A stretch of DNA of 64,000 nt, taken from contig NZ_JAFFIX010000003.1 in NCBI RefSeq assembly GCF_016916835.1, positions 186,001 through 250,000 on the forward strand. Direction: 5' to 3'. Positions 1-8,251 of the stretch are shown in pieces; positions within the stretch are counted from its first letter, which is position 1, and each line of letters starts with the position of its first letter. This DNA is from Actinacidiphila bryophytorum. Lineage in GTDB: Bacteria > Actinomycetota > Actinomycetes > Streptomycetales > Streptomycetaceae. The notes beneath the pieces were generated by a model. The model saw nothing but the letters and a program-made list of their open reading frames with translations, was not told the DNA's origin and made no database searches. The position numbers and the translations under genes are program-made.

Positions 1-2
1 CC

Positions 3-1097
3 AAGAGCCCGTTCAAGCCGGGCCCCTGCGTGACGCAGCCGGACACCCCGACGCCGTCCGCGACGGACAAGGCCACGACCGCGGACAAGGCCAAGACGGC
101 CGGTAAGACCGCGGCCGGGCCGAAGCCCGACCCGGCGGCGAGCCCGAGCGCGACGCCGAAGCCGTCCAGCTCCCCGGCCGCGCCCAAGCCGTCGACGTCG
201 CCGAGCCCGGCCGCCACCAAGCCGGCCACCCAGGCGCAGCCGCAGACGGCCCCGAGCGCGACGCCGAGCCCGAGCCCGACCAAGTCCACCAACCCGCTCG
301 ACCCGCTGGGCCTGGGCGACCTCCTGGGCGGCCTGCTGGGCGTGGGCGGCTCGTCGGGTTCGACGTCTTCTGGTTCCTCCACGCCGAGCCCCGCGCCGAC
401 CACCACGGCCCCTACGCCCGCCCCGACGACCACCACCGCGCCCAAGGCGGACGACCCGGTGAAGTCGACGGTCGACGGCGTGACCAAGACGGTCAAGGAC
501 ACGGTCAAGGGCACCACGGACGCCGCCAAGGACACGGTCAAGGACACCGCGAAGAAGGCCACGAAGTCGGCCGAGGACGCGGCCACCCCCGCCGACGGCC
601 AGCAGGGGTACCCCTGCCCGACCACCGACGCGCAGGCCCTCGCGGACGCCAAGACCGAGCAGGGCATACCCCTGCTGCCGGACACCCCGTGGACCCTGAA
701 GTCCTCGCTGCTGACCCTCTACGGCCTCAAGTACGACGGCATCGTGCAGGTCAAGACGCACAACGGCACGATCAAGGACGTCCTGAAGTTCACCGCCACC
801 GGCGTGGACATCGGCGACCTCCACCAGATCGTGGACGGCCCGAACGGCAGCAAGACCCACGTCACCGCCCGCTCCGGCTCGACCTCCACGATCCGCAACG
901 GCACGGTGACCATGTACACCGAGTCCCTGAGCGGCAACCTCCTCGGCGTCGTCCCGATCACCTTCACCCCGAAGTTCCCCCCGCCCGTCACCGTCCCGGT
1001 GCTCTTCTTCACCGACGTGACAGTGATCCAGGCCGCCCAGTTCGGCGGCGACCTCACCGTCCCCGGTATGAAGGTCCTCCCGGGCCAGTCCTCCTGA
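3..1097 (+). CDS. Secreted-type low-complexity protein, 5' end missing
   Basis: The reading frame is open from the left edge (codons from base 3), so the true start lies outside the window; the GTG at 30 is probably internal. Visible residues fall into three parts: a Pro/Thr/Ala/Lys-rich stretch of about 130 residues, a segment of repeated K-D-T-V-K / A-A-K-D-T type units resembling amphipathic LEA-like helices, and a conserved-looking C-terminal domain of about 160 residues starting near GYPCPTTDAQ and rich in beta-type sequence (TARSGSTSTIRNGTV). The composition suggests a protein exported to the cell surface, but the signal peptide would be upstream and is not seen. I do not know its function. 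It converges on pyk and is followed by a strong hairpin. Confidence 0.7.
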   Translation, partial: KSPFKPGPCVTQPDTPTPSATDKATTADKAKTAGKTAAGPKPDPAASPSATPKPSSSPAAPKPSTSPSPAATKPATQAQPQTAPSATPSPSPTKSTNPLDPLGLGDLLGGLLGVGGSSGSTSSGSSTPSPAPTTTAPTPAPTTTTAPKADDPVKSTVDGVTKTVKDTVKGTTDAAKDTVKDTAKKATKSAEDAATPADGQQGYPCPTTDAQALADAKTEQGIPLLPDTPWTLKSSLLTLYGLKYDGIVQVKTHNGTIKDVLKFTATGVDIGDLHQIVDGPNGSKTHVTARSGSTSTIRNGTVTMYTESLSGNLLGVVPITFTPKFPPPVTVPVLFFTDVTVIQAAQFGGDLTVPGMKVLPGQSS

Positions 1098-1112
1098 CCC
1101 ACCTGGCCCACA

Positions 1113-1152
1113 CGAAGGCGCCCGCCCCCTTGTCGGGGGGCGGGCGCCTTCG
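1113..1152. terminator. Bidirectional intrinsic terminator
   Basis: A perfect GC-rich stem of 17 bp (arm beginning CGAAGGCGCCCGCC, mirrored by GGCGGGCGCCTTCG) with a short TTGTC-type loop lies between the convergent low-complexity gene and pyk. Its symmetry lets it serve both strands. There is no U-tract, as is usual for high-GC actinobacteria. Confidence 0.8.
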
Positions 1153-1170
1153 CTTGCGGTGCCGACCGGG

Positions 1171-2589
1171 TCAGGCGCCCAGGTGGTGGACGCGGACGAG
1201 GTTGGTCGTGCCGGGGACGCCGGGAGGGGAGCCGGCGGTGATGATCACCGTGTCGCCGGTCGTGTAGTCGGAGAGCTTCAGCATCTCGCGGTCCACGATC
1301 TTGACCATGTCGTCGGTGTTGTCGACGTGCTCGACCACGAAGGCCTCGACGCCCCAGGTCAGGGCGAGCTGGTTGCGGGTGGCCGGGTCGGTGGTGAAGG
1401 CCACCACGGGCTCGGGGACGCGGTAGCGGGCCAGGCGGCGGGCGGTGTCGCCGGACTTGGTGAAGGCCACCAGGGTCTTGGCGTCGAGGAAGTCGGCGAG
1501 TTCGGCCGCTGCGCGGGCGACGGCGCCGCCCTGGGTGCGCGGCTTCTTGCCGGGGGCCAGCGGCTGCAGGCCGCGGCACAGCAGCTCCTCCTCGGCGGCC
1601 TCGACGATGCGGGCCATCGTCTTGACCGTCTCGACGGGATACTTGCCTACCGAGGACTCCGCGGACAGCATGACCGCGTCGGCGCCGTCCAGGATCGCGT
1701 TGGCCACGTCGGAGGCCTCGGCGCGGGTGGGCCGGGAGTTGGTGATCATCGACTCCATCATCTGGGTCGCCACGATCACCGGCTTGGCATTGCGCCGGCA
1801 CAGCTCGACCAGCCGCTTCTGCACGACCGGCACCTGCTCCAGCGGGTACTCGACGGCGAGGTCGCCGCGGGCCACCATCACGGCGTCGAACGCCATGACG
1901 ACGTCCTCCATGTTGCGCACCGCCTGCGGCTTCTCGACCTTGGCGATGACCGGGACCCGGCGGCCCTCCTCGTCCATCACCCGGTGGACGTCGCGTACGT
2001 CCTTGGCGTCGCGCACGAAGGACAGCGCCACCATGTCGACGCCCATCCGCAGCGCGAACCGCAGGTCGTCGATGTCCTTCTCGGACAGCGCGGGCACGTT
2101 GACCGCCGCGCCGGGCAGGTTGATGCCCTTGTGGTCGGAGATGACCCCGCCCTCGACGACCAGCGCCCGTACCCGCGGCCCGTCGACCTCGATGACGCGC
2201 AGCGCCACGTTGCCGTCGTTGATCAGGATCGGGTCGCCCTGGGAGACGTCGCCGGGCAGGCCCTTGTACGTCGTGCCGCAGACGGTCCTGTCGCCGGCGA
2301 CGTCCTCGGTGGTGATGGTGAACTCGTCACCCGCGACCAGTTCCACCGGGCCGTCGGCGAACTTGCCCAGACGGATCTTGGGACCCTGCAGGTCGGCGAG
2401 TACGCCGACGGCCCTGCCGGTCTCCTCCGCCACCTTGCGCACCCGCTGGTAGCGGTCCTCGTGCTCGGCGTGGCTGCCGTGGCTGAAATTCAGTCGGGCC
2501 ACGTTCATGCCGGCCTCCACCAGTGTCTTCAACTGGTCGTAGGAGTCGACGGCGGGACCCAGGGTACAGACGATCTTGGCTCGGCGCAT
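1171..2589 (-). CDS. pyk: Pyruvate kinase
   Basis: Catalyses phosphoenolpyruvate + ADP to pyruvate + ATP, the last step of glycolysis, in the cytoplasm. The 472-residue protein is full length for the family. It opens with RRAKIVCTLGPAVDS, carries the NVARLNFSHGSHAEH phosphate/substrate loop (about residues 28-42), the catalytic lysine in VIAKVEKPQAV, the metal-site stretch VMVARGDLAVE, and the hallmark VATQMMESMITNSRPTRAE. The C-terminal allosteric domain is intact. It is the first gene met reading away from the ackA-pta pair and is transcribed in the same direction, with 66 bp between ackA and its ATG. Streptomycetes usually carry two pyk genes; this context is the one beside ackA-pta. Confidence 0.97.
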   Translation of the reverse strand: MRRAKIVCTLGPAVDSYDQLKTLVEAGMNVARLNFSHGSHAEHEDRYQRVRKVAEETGRAVGVLADLQGPKIRLGKFADGPVELVAGDEFTITTEDVAGDRTVCGTTYKGLPGDVSQGDPILINDGNVALRVIEVDGPRVRALVVEGGVISDHKGINLPGAAVNVPALSEKDIDDLRFALRMGVDMVALSFVRDAKDVRDVHRVMDEEGRRVPVIAKVEKPQAVRNMEDVVMAFDAVMVARGDLAVEYPLEQVPVVQKRLVELCRRNAKPVIVATQMMESMITNSRPTRAEASDVANAILDGADAVMLSAESSVGKYPVETVKTMARIVEAAEEELLCRGLQPLAPGKKPRTQGGAVARAAAELADFLDAKTLVAFTKSGDTARRLARYRVPEPVVAFTTDPATRNQLALTWGVEAFVVEHVDNTDDMVKIVDREMLKLSDYTTGDTVIITAGSPPGVPGTTNLVRVHHLGA

Positions 2590-2655
2590 GGGCGCTATCC
2601 TATCGGTTTGTTCCGCTGCGGAATATTCCTGGGGGTTCGCGCGGCTGCGGGACGG

Positions 2656-3837
2656 TCAACCACTGTGGTCTGCCAGGTTCTTGTCGGCCGGGGCGGCCAG
2701 GCCGTAGGTGTCGCGGGCGATCTCCAGCTCCTCGTCGGTGGGCACCACCGCCACGGCCACCGGTGAGGTCTCGGCCGACACCAGACGGGCGGCGGAGCCG
2801 CGTACGGCATTGCGCACCGGGTCCATGGTGACACCCAGATTGTGAAGACCTGACAAAGCCGCCTCGCGAACGGCAGCCGAATTCTCGCCGACGCCCGCCG
2901 TGAAGGTGATCGCGTCGACCCGGCCGAGGACCGCGCTGAAGGCCCCGACGTAGCGCCGCAGCCGGTGCACGTACACGTCGAAGGCCAGCTGGGCGGCCTT
3001 GTCGCCCTCGGCCATCCGGCGGCCGATCTCCCGCATGTCGTTGGCCCCGCACAGGCCCAGCAGCCCGGACTTCTTGTTGAGCAGGGTGTCGATCTCGTCG
3101 GTGCCCATCCCGCCGACCCGCTCCAGGTGGAAGACCACCGCGGGGTCCAGGTCGCCCGAGCGGGTGCCCATCACCAGGCCCTCCAGCGGCGTCAGGCCCA
3201 TCGAGGTGTCCACGCACACCCCGCCGCGCACCGCGGAGGCCGAGGCGCCGTTGCCCAGGTGCAGCACGATCACGTTGACGTCGGCCGGCTCCTTGCCGAG
3301 CAGCGCGGCCGTCGCCCGCGAGACGTACGCGTGCGAGGTGCCGTGGAAGCCGTAGCGGCGGATGCCGTACCGGTCGGCGGTCGCGGTGTCGATCGCGTAG
3401 CGGGCCGCGGCCTCGGGCAGCGTGGAGTGGAAGGCGGTGTCGAAGACGGCGACCTGCGGCAGGTCGGGCCGCAGCTCGCGGGCCACCTTGATCCCGGTGA
3501 CGTTCGCCGGGTTGTGCAGCGGCGCCAGCGGCACCAGCTCCTCGATGCCGGCCAGCACCTCGTCGGTGATCAGCGTCGGCGCGGTGAAGCGCGTACCGCC
3601 GTGCACCACCCGGTGGCCGACCGCGGCCAGGTCGGGGGAGTCCAGGCCGGACCCCCGCGCCTTGAGGTCCAGCGCCACCTCGCGCAGCGCGTGCGTGTGG
3701 TCCGGTACGCCGCCGGGCTCGCCGATCCGCTCGACCACGCCCGAGGCGAGCCGCTGTTCGTCCGCCATGTCGATGAGCTGGTACTTCACCGACGACGAGC
3801 CGGAGTTGAGCACCAGGACCCGGGTCGCCCCGCTCAT
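2656..3837 (-). CDS. ackA: Acetate kinase
   Basis: Interconverts acetyl phosphate + ADP and acetate + ATP, pairing with phosphotransacetylase for acetate overflow or uptake. The 393-residue protein has the expected length and ASKHA-fold motifs: VLVLNSGSSSVKYQL at the N-terminus, GHRVVHGGTRF, the phosphate loop HLGNGASASAV and FTAGVGENS near the C-terminus. The ATG at 3837 is chosen because it overlaps the pta stop as ATGA, a translational-coupling arrangement. A long open frame continues upstream through pta in the wrong phase and is not part of the gene. Confidence 0.97.
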   Translation of the reverse strand: MSGATRVLVLNSGSSSVKYQLIDMADEQRLASGVVERIGEPGGVPDHTHALREVALDLKARGSGLDSPDLAAVGHRVVHGGTRFTAPTLITDEVLAGIEELVPLAPLHNPANVTGIKVARELRPDLPQVAVFDTAFHSTLPEAAARYAIDTATADRYGIRRYGFHGTSHAYVSRATAALLGKEPADVNVIVLHLGNGASASAVRGGVCVDTSMGLTPLEGLVMGTRSGDLDPAVVFHLERVGGMGTDEIDTLLNKKSGLLGLCGANDMREIGRRMAEGDKAAQLAFDVYVHRLRRYVGAFSAVLGRVDAITFTAGVGENSAAVREAALSGLHNLGVTMDPVRNAVRGSAARLVSAETSPVAVAVVPTDEELEIARDTYGLAAPADKNLADHSG

Positions 3838-5918
3838 ACCGTGTCCCCCTGCTGTGCCTGGATCGCGGTGATCGCGACCGTGTTGACGATGTCCTGCACC
3901 AGTGCGCCGCGCGACAGGTCGTTGACGGGCTTGCGCAGGCCCTGCAGCACCGGGCCGACGGCGACCGCGCCCGCCGAGCGCTGCACCGCCTTGTAGGTGT
4001 TGTTGCCCGTGTTCAGGTCGGGGAAGACCAGGACGGTCGCCTGCCCCGCGACCGCCGAGCCCGGCATCTTGGTGGCCGCGACCGACGGCGCCACCGCCGC
4101 GTCGTACTGGATCGGCCCCTCCACCAGCAGCTCGGGCCGCCGCTGCCTGACCAGCTCGGTGGCCGCCCGCACCTTGTCGACGTCGGCGCCGCTGCCGGAG
4201 GTCCCGGTGGAGTACGACAGCATCGCGACCCGCGGCTCCACGTCGAAGCGGGCCGCGGTCGCCGCGGCCTGGATCGCGATGTCGGCCAGCTGCTCGGCGT
4301 CCGGGTCGGGGTTGACCGCGCAGTCGCCGTAGACGAGGACCTTGTCGGCCAGGCACATGAAGAAGACCGAGGAGACGATGGCCGCGCCCGGCCGGGTCTT
4401 GATGATCTCGAAGGCGGGCCTGATGGTCGCCGCCGTGGAGTGCACCGCGCCCGAGACCATGCCGTCGGCCAGGCCCTCCTGGACCATCAGGGTGCCGAAG
4501 TAGGACACGTCGGCGACCACGTCGTAGGCCAGCTCGTAGCTGACCCCGCGGTGCGCGCGCAGCTCCGCGTACAGCGCGGCGAAGCGCTCCCGCAGCGGCG
4601 AGGTCTGCGGGTCGACGATCCGCAGGCCCGGGTCGTCCAGGGCGACGCCCAGGTCGCCGGCCTTCTTGCGGACCGCGTCCTCCTCGCCCAGCAGCGTCAG
4701 CTCGCACACGCCCCGGCGCAGCAGCACCTCCGCGGCCCGCAGGATGCGCTCCTCGGCCCCCTCCGGCAGCACGATCCGCCGTTTGTCGGCGCGCGCCCGC
4801 TCCAGCAGCGCGTGCTCGAACATCATCGGGGTCACCCGGGAGGAGCGGGCGACCGACAGCCGCTCGGTCAGCTCGGCGGTGTCCACGTGCGTCTCGAACA
4901 GGCCGAGCGCGGTCTCCGCCTTGCGCGGGGTGCCCGCGCCGAGCTTGCCGTCCAGCGTCATGAGCCCGGCCGCGGTGACGAAGGAGTCGGTCGGCACCGC
5001 GAGCAGCGGGGTGCCGGGGGCCAGCCGGTTGGCCAGCGCCAGGATGTCGGGGCCCGGCTTCTCGTCCAGCGTCAGCAGCACCCCGGCGATCGGCGGCGAG
5101 CCCGCCGAGTGCGCGGCCAGCGCGCCCACGATGAGGTCGGCCCGGTCGCCCGGGGTGATCACCACGCAGCCCGGGGTCAGCCGCGGCAGGAAGCTCGGCA
5201 GCATCGCCCCGCCGAAGACGAAGCCCAGCGCGTCCCTGGCGAGGCCCGCGTCGTCGCCGAGCAGCACCTCGGCGCCCAGCGTCTCGGCGATCTGCGCGAC
5301 CGTCGGGGCGGCGAGGGCGGGCTCGTCGGGCAGCACGTAGACGGGGATGCCGGGGGAGCGGCCCAGCCGCTCCGCGGCTTCGGCGACCTCGGCCGGGTCC
5401 ACCCGGTTGGCGACCATGGCGATGACGTCGCAGCCCAGGTTGGTGTAGGCGTGGTGGGCGTTGCGCACCTCGGCGACCACCGACTCGGCGCTCTGCGCCC
5501 GCCCGCCTATCACCGGCAGCACCGAGGCGCCGCACTCGTTGGCCAGCCGGGCGTTGACGCCCAGTTCGGCCGGCAGGTTGGTGCCGGCGAAGTCCGAGCC
5601 GAGGATCAGCACCGTGTCGTAGTCCTCCGCGACCCGCAGGTAGCCCTCGACGAGCCGGGCCGTCAGCGCCTCCTGGCCCTGCTCGGCCTGCAGGGCCGCG
5701 GCCTCCTCGTAGCCCATGCCGAAGACCGTCGCCGGGTCCTGGACCAGCCGGTAGCGGCTGCGCAGCAGCTCGAAGATCCGGTCGGGGGTGTCGTGCACCA
5801 TCGGCCGGTAGATGCCCACCCGGTCCACCTGCCGGGTCAGCAGCTCCATCACCCCCAGCTCGACCACCTGGCGGCCGTCGCCGCGGCCGATCCCCGTGAC
5901 GTAGACGCTGCGCGTCAC
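3834..5918 (-). CDS. pta: Phosphate acetyltransferase
   Basis: Converts acetyl-CoA + phosphate to acetyl phosphate + CoA. The 694-residue protein is the long bacterial form: an N-terminal P-loop-like dethiobiotin-synthetase domain (about 1-220), a middle DRTGG domain (about 225-330, DRADLIVGALAAHSA) and the C-terminal catalytic PTA/PTB domain (about 360-690, with MFEHALLERARADKRRIVLPEG and YSTGTSGSGADVDKVRAA). The start is GTG at 5918. The stop overlaps the ackA start by four bases, so the two enzymes of the acetate pathway are translationally coupled. It diverges from ldhA across about 205 bp. Confidence 0.96.
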   Translation of the reverse strand: MTRSVYVTGIGRGDGRQVVELGVMELLTRQVDRVGIYRPMVHDTPDRIFELLRSRYRLVQDPATVFGMGYEEAAALQAEQGQEALTARLVEGYLRVAEDYDTVLILGSDFAGTNLPAELGVNARLANECGASVLPVIGGRAQSAESVVAEVRNAHHAYTNLGCDVIAMVANRVDPAEVAEAAERLGRSPGIPVYVLPDEPALAAPTVAQIAETLGAEVLLGDDAGLARDALGFVFGGAMLPSFLPRLTPGCVVITPGDRADLIVGALAAHSAGSPPIAGVLLTLDEKPGPDILALANRLAPGTPLLAVPTDSFVTAAGLMTLDGKLGAGTPRKAETALGLFETHVDTAELTERLSVARSSRVTPMMFEHALLERARADKRRIVLPEGAEERILRAAEVLLRRGVCELTLLGEEDAVRKKAGDLGVALDDPGLRIVDPQTSPLRERFAALYAELRAHRGVSYELAYDVVADVSYFGTLMVQEGLADGMVSGAVHSTAATIRPAFEIIKTRPGAAIVSSVFFMCLADKVLVYGDCAVNPDPDAEQLADIAIQAAATAARFDVEPRVAMLSYSTGTSGSGADVDKVRAATELVRQRRPELLVEGPIQYDAAVAPSVAATKMPGSAVAGQATVLVFPDLNTGNNTYKAVQRSAGAVAVGPVLQGLRKPVNDLSRGALVQDIVNTVAITAIQAQQGDTV

Positions 5919-6123
5919 CCCTGGACTCCGTTCCCTCAGCCCCCGTGCCCTTTACGCCCTGACGCTAACGTGCCCGCCCCCGCGTCGCCCGCCGGGACCC
6001 CGCCCGGGGCACCCGCCGGCATGCGGCCGTACGGCAGCGCCGGGGTGCGCGCTGCCCGGGATCGCCGCACAGTGCACGTAGGGTGAGGACAGGCCCAGCC
6101 GAGCGAGCGAGGAGGGCCGTGCG

Positions 6124-7119
6124 ATGGACGTTCTGGCCACCGGAGTGCAGCGTGACGAGCGGCCCCTGCTGGAGGCGGCGTTCGCCGGGCGGCACGACAT
6201 CCGCTGCCTGGAGACGACGCTCACCGCCGACACCCTGCCGCTGGCCGCCGGCTACGAGGCGGTCTCCACCAGCGTCAACGCCGTCCTGGACGCCCCCGTC
6301 CTGGAGGGACTGGTCAAGGGCGGCACCCGGCTGATCACCCAGCGCTCCACCGGCTACAACAACATCGACCTGGCCCACGCCGAGAGACTCGGCATGACCG
6401 TGGCCCGGGTCGCCGCCTACTCCCCGTATGCGGTCGCCGAATTCGCCTGGACCCTGGCGCTGGCCCTGGAGCGGCGCATCGTCAGGGCCGCGGGGCGCAC
6501 CCGCGACTTCGACTTCCGGCTCGACGGGCTGCTCGGCCGGGACTTCCACGGCCGTACCGCGGGCGTCATCGGCACCGGCAGGATCGGCACCGCCTTCACC
6601 GCCATCGCCCGCGGCTTCGGCATGCGGCTGCTCGGCTGGGACATCACGCCCAACCCCGAGTGCGAGGAGATGGGCATGCAGTACGTGGAGCTGGACAGGC
6701 TCTTCCGTGAGGCGGACCTGCTCACCCTGCACGTGCCGCTGATGCCGTCCACCCACCACCTGGTCGGCACCCGGCGGCTGGCCGAGATGAAGGACGACGC
6801 GCTCCTGATCAACACCAGCCGCGGTGCCCTCATCGACTCCGCCGCCCTGGTCGAGACGCTGCGCGAAGGACGGATCGGCGGGGTCGGCCTGGACGTGTAC
6901 GAGGAGGAGGCGGGGGTCTTCTTCTACGACAAGTCCCTGGAGGTCATGACGGACGACGTCCTGGCCAGGCTGCTGACCTTCACCAACGTGCTGATCAGCT
7001 CGCACCAGGCGTACTACACGGTGGACGCCGTCGAGGAGATCGTCGCGGCGACGCTGCGCAACGTCAACGACTACGTGGCCGGCCGGATCACCGACAGCAC
7101 CCTGATCCCGCGGCCCTGA
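6124..7119 (+). CDS. ldhA: D-2-hydroxyacid dehydrogenase, fermentative D-lactate dehydrogenase type
   Basis: Expected to reduce pyruvate to D-lactate with NADH. The 331 residues match the family. The Rossmann fingerprint is GVIGTGRIGTAF (about residue 147-158); the catalytic Arg lies in INTSRGALID, the Glu in VGLDVYEEE and the His in ISSHQAYYT. The FFYDKS stretch after DVYEEEAGV is typical of LdhA/DdlDH-type enzymes rather than phosphoglycerate dehydrogenases. Start ATG 6124 follows GAGGAGG at good spacing. It diverges from pta-ackA and precedes pfkA by 76 bp, grouping pyruvate-disposal genes. Another 2-ketoacid substrate cannot be excluded. Confidence 0.88.
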   Translation: MDVLATGVQRDERPLLEAAFAGRHDIRCLETTLTADTLPLAAGYEAVSTSVNAVLDAPVLEGLVKGGTRLITQRSTGYNNIDLAHAERLGMTVARVAAYSPYAVAEFAWTLALALERRIVRAAGRTRDFDFRLDGLLGRDFHGRTAGVIGTGRIGTAFTAIARGFGMRLLGWDITPNPECEEMGMQYVELDRLFREADLLTLHVPLMPSTHHLVGTRRLAEMKDDALLINTSRGALIDSAALVETLREGRIGGVGLDVYEEEAGVFFYDKSLEVMTDDVLARLLTFTNVLISSHQAYYTVDAVEEIVAATLRNVNDYVAGRITDSTLIPRP

Positions 7120-7195
7120 TACCGCGCCCCGGCCCGGGCGCCCCGGCCCCGCGCCCCCGACCCTTCGTGTTCCTGCCCCCTGGAGACACCCGCTC

Positions 7196-8221
7196 ATGCG
7201 TATCGGAGTCCTCACCGCCGGCGGCGACTGCCCCGGACTCAACGCCGTCATCCGGTCGGTCGTGCACCGCGCGCTGACCGGGCACACGGACGAGGTCATC
7301 GGTTTCGAGGACGGTTTCGTCGGCCTGCTCGAAGGCCGCTTCCGCCCGCTCGACCTCAACTCCGTCAGCGGCATCCTGGCCCGCGGCGGCACCGTGCTCG
7401 GCTCGGCCCGGCTGGAGCGCGGCCGGCTGCGCGAGGCCGCGGACAACGCCGACGAGATGTGCTCGCGCTACGGCATCGACGCCCTCATCCCGATCGGCGG
7501 CGAGGGCACCCTGACCGCCGCCCGCATGCTGTCCGACGCAGGGATGCCGGTCGTCGGGGTGCCCAAGACCATCGACAACGACATCAACGGCACCGACCGC
7601 ACCTTCGGCTTCGACACCGCCGTCACCGTCGCGACCGAGGCGATCGACCGGCTCAAGACCACCGCCGAGTCCCATCAGCGGGTCATGGTCGTGGAGGTGA
7701 TGGGCCGGCACGCCGGGTGGATCGCGCTGGAGGCCGGCATGGCGGGCGGCGCCCACGGCATCTGCGTGCCGGAGCGCCCCTTCGACCCCGCCGACCTGGT
7801 CGACATGGTCACCGAGCGCTTCGCCCGCGGCAAGAAGTTCGCCGTCATCTGCGTCGCCGAGGGCGCCCACCCGGCCAAGGACACCATGGACTACGGCGTC
7901 GGCGAGATCGACAAGTTCGGCCACGAGCGCTTCAACGGCATCGGCACCACCCTGGCCCGCGAGCTCGAACGGCGGCTCGGCAAGGAGGCCCGCCCGGTCA
8001 TCCTCGGCCACGTCCAGCGCGGCGGCGTCCCCACGGCCTACGACAGGGTCCTGGCCACCCGCTTCGGCTGGCACGCCGTGGAGGCCGCCCACAAGGGCGC
8101 CTTCGGCCACATGACGGCGCTGCACGGCACCCGCATCGACATGGTCCCGCTGGCCGACGCGATCACCTACCTCAAGACGGTCCCCGAGGACCGCATGGAG
8201 GAGGCCGAGTCGGTCTTCTGA
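7196..8221 (+). CDS. pfkA: 6-phosphofructokinase, ATP type
   Basis: Phosphorylates fructose 6-phosphate, the committed step of glycolysis. The 341-residue protein carries RIGVLTAGGDCPGLNAVI at the start, the nucleotide motif IGGEGTL, the catalytic PKTIDNDINGTD, and MVVEVMGRHAGW. The residue after the acidic metal ligand is Gly, as in ATP-dependent enzymes, while PKTIDND carries Lys where the E. coli enzyme has Gly; this mixed pattern is known for actinobacterial ATP-PFKs and places it in the group III family. It follows ldhA by 76 bp and could be co-transcribed. It converges on glgB with only 30 bp between the stops. Confidence 0.96.
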   Translation: MRIGVLTAGGDCPGLNAVIRSVVHRALTGHTDEVIGFEDGFVGLLEGRFRPLDLNSVSGILARGGTVLGSARLERGRLREAADNADEMCSRYGIDALIPIGGEGTLTAARMLSDAGMPVVGVPKTIDNDINGTDRTFGFDTAVTVATEAIDRLKTTAESHQRVMVVEVMGRHAGWIALEAGMAGGAHGICVPERPFDPADLVDMVTERFARGKKFAVICVAEGAHPAKDTMDYGVGEIDKFGHERFNGIGTTLARELERRLGKEARPVILGHVQRGGVPTAYDRVLATRFGWHAVEAAHKGAFGHMTALHGTRIDMVPLADAITYLKTVPEDRMEEAESVF

Positions 8222-8251
8222 CCGGCCCGGCCCCTCAGCGGTCCGCGCGGG

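Noticed and set aside
2656..5535. A 959-codon open frame running through pta into ackA, looking like a fusion
   Set aside because: The upstream part is a shifted-frame shadow of pta; the real ackA starts at 3837 and the real pta stops at 3834.
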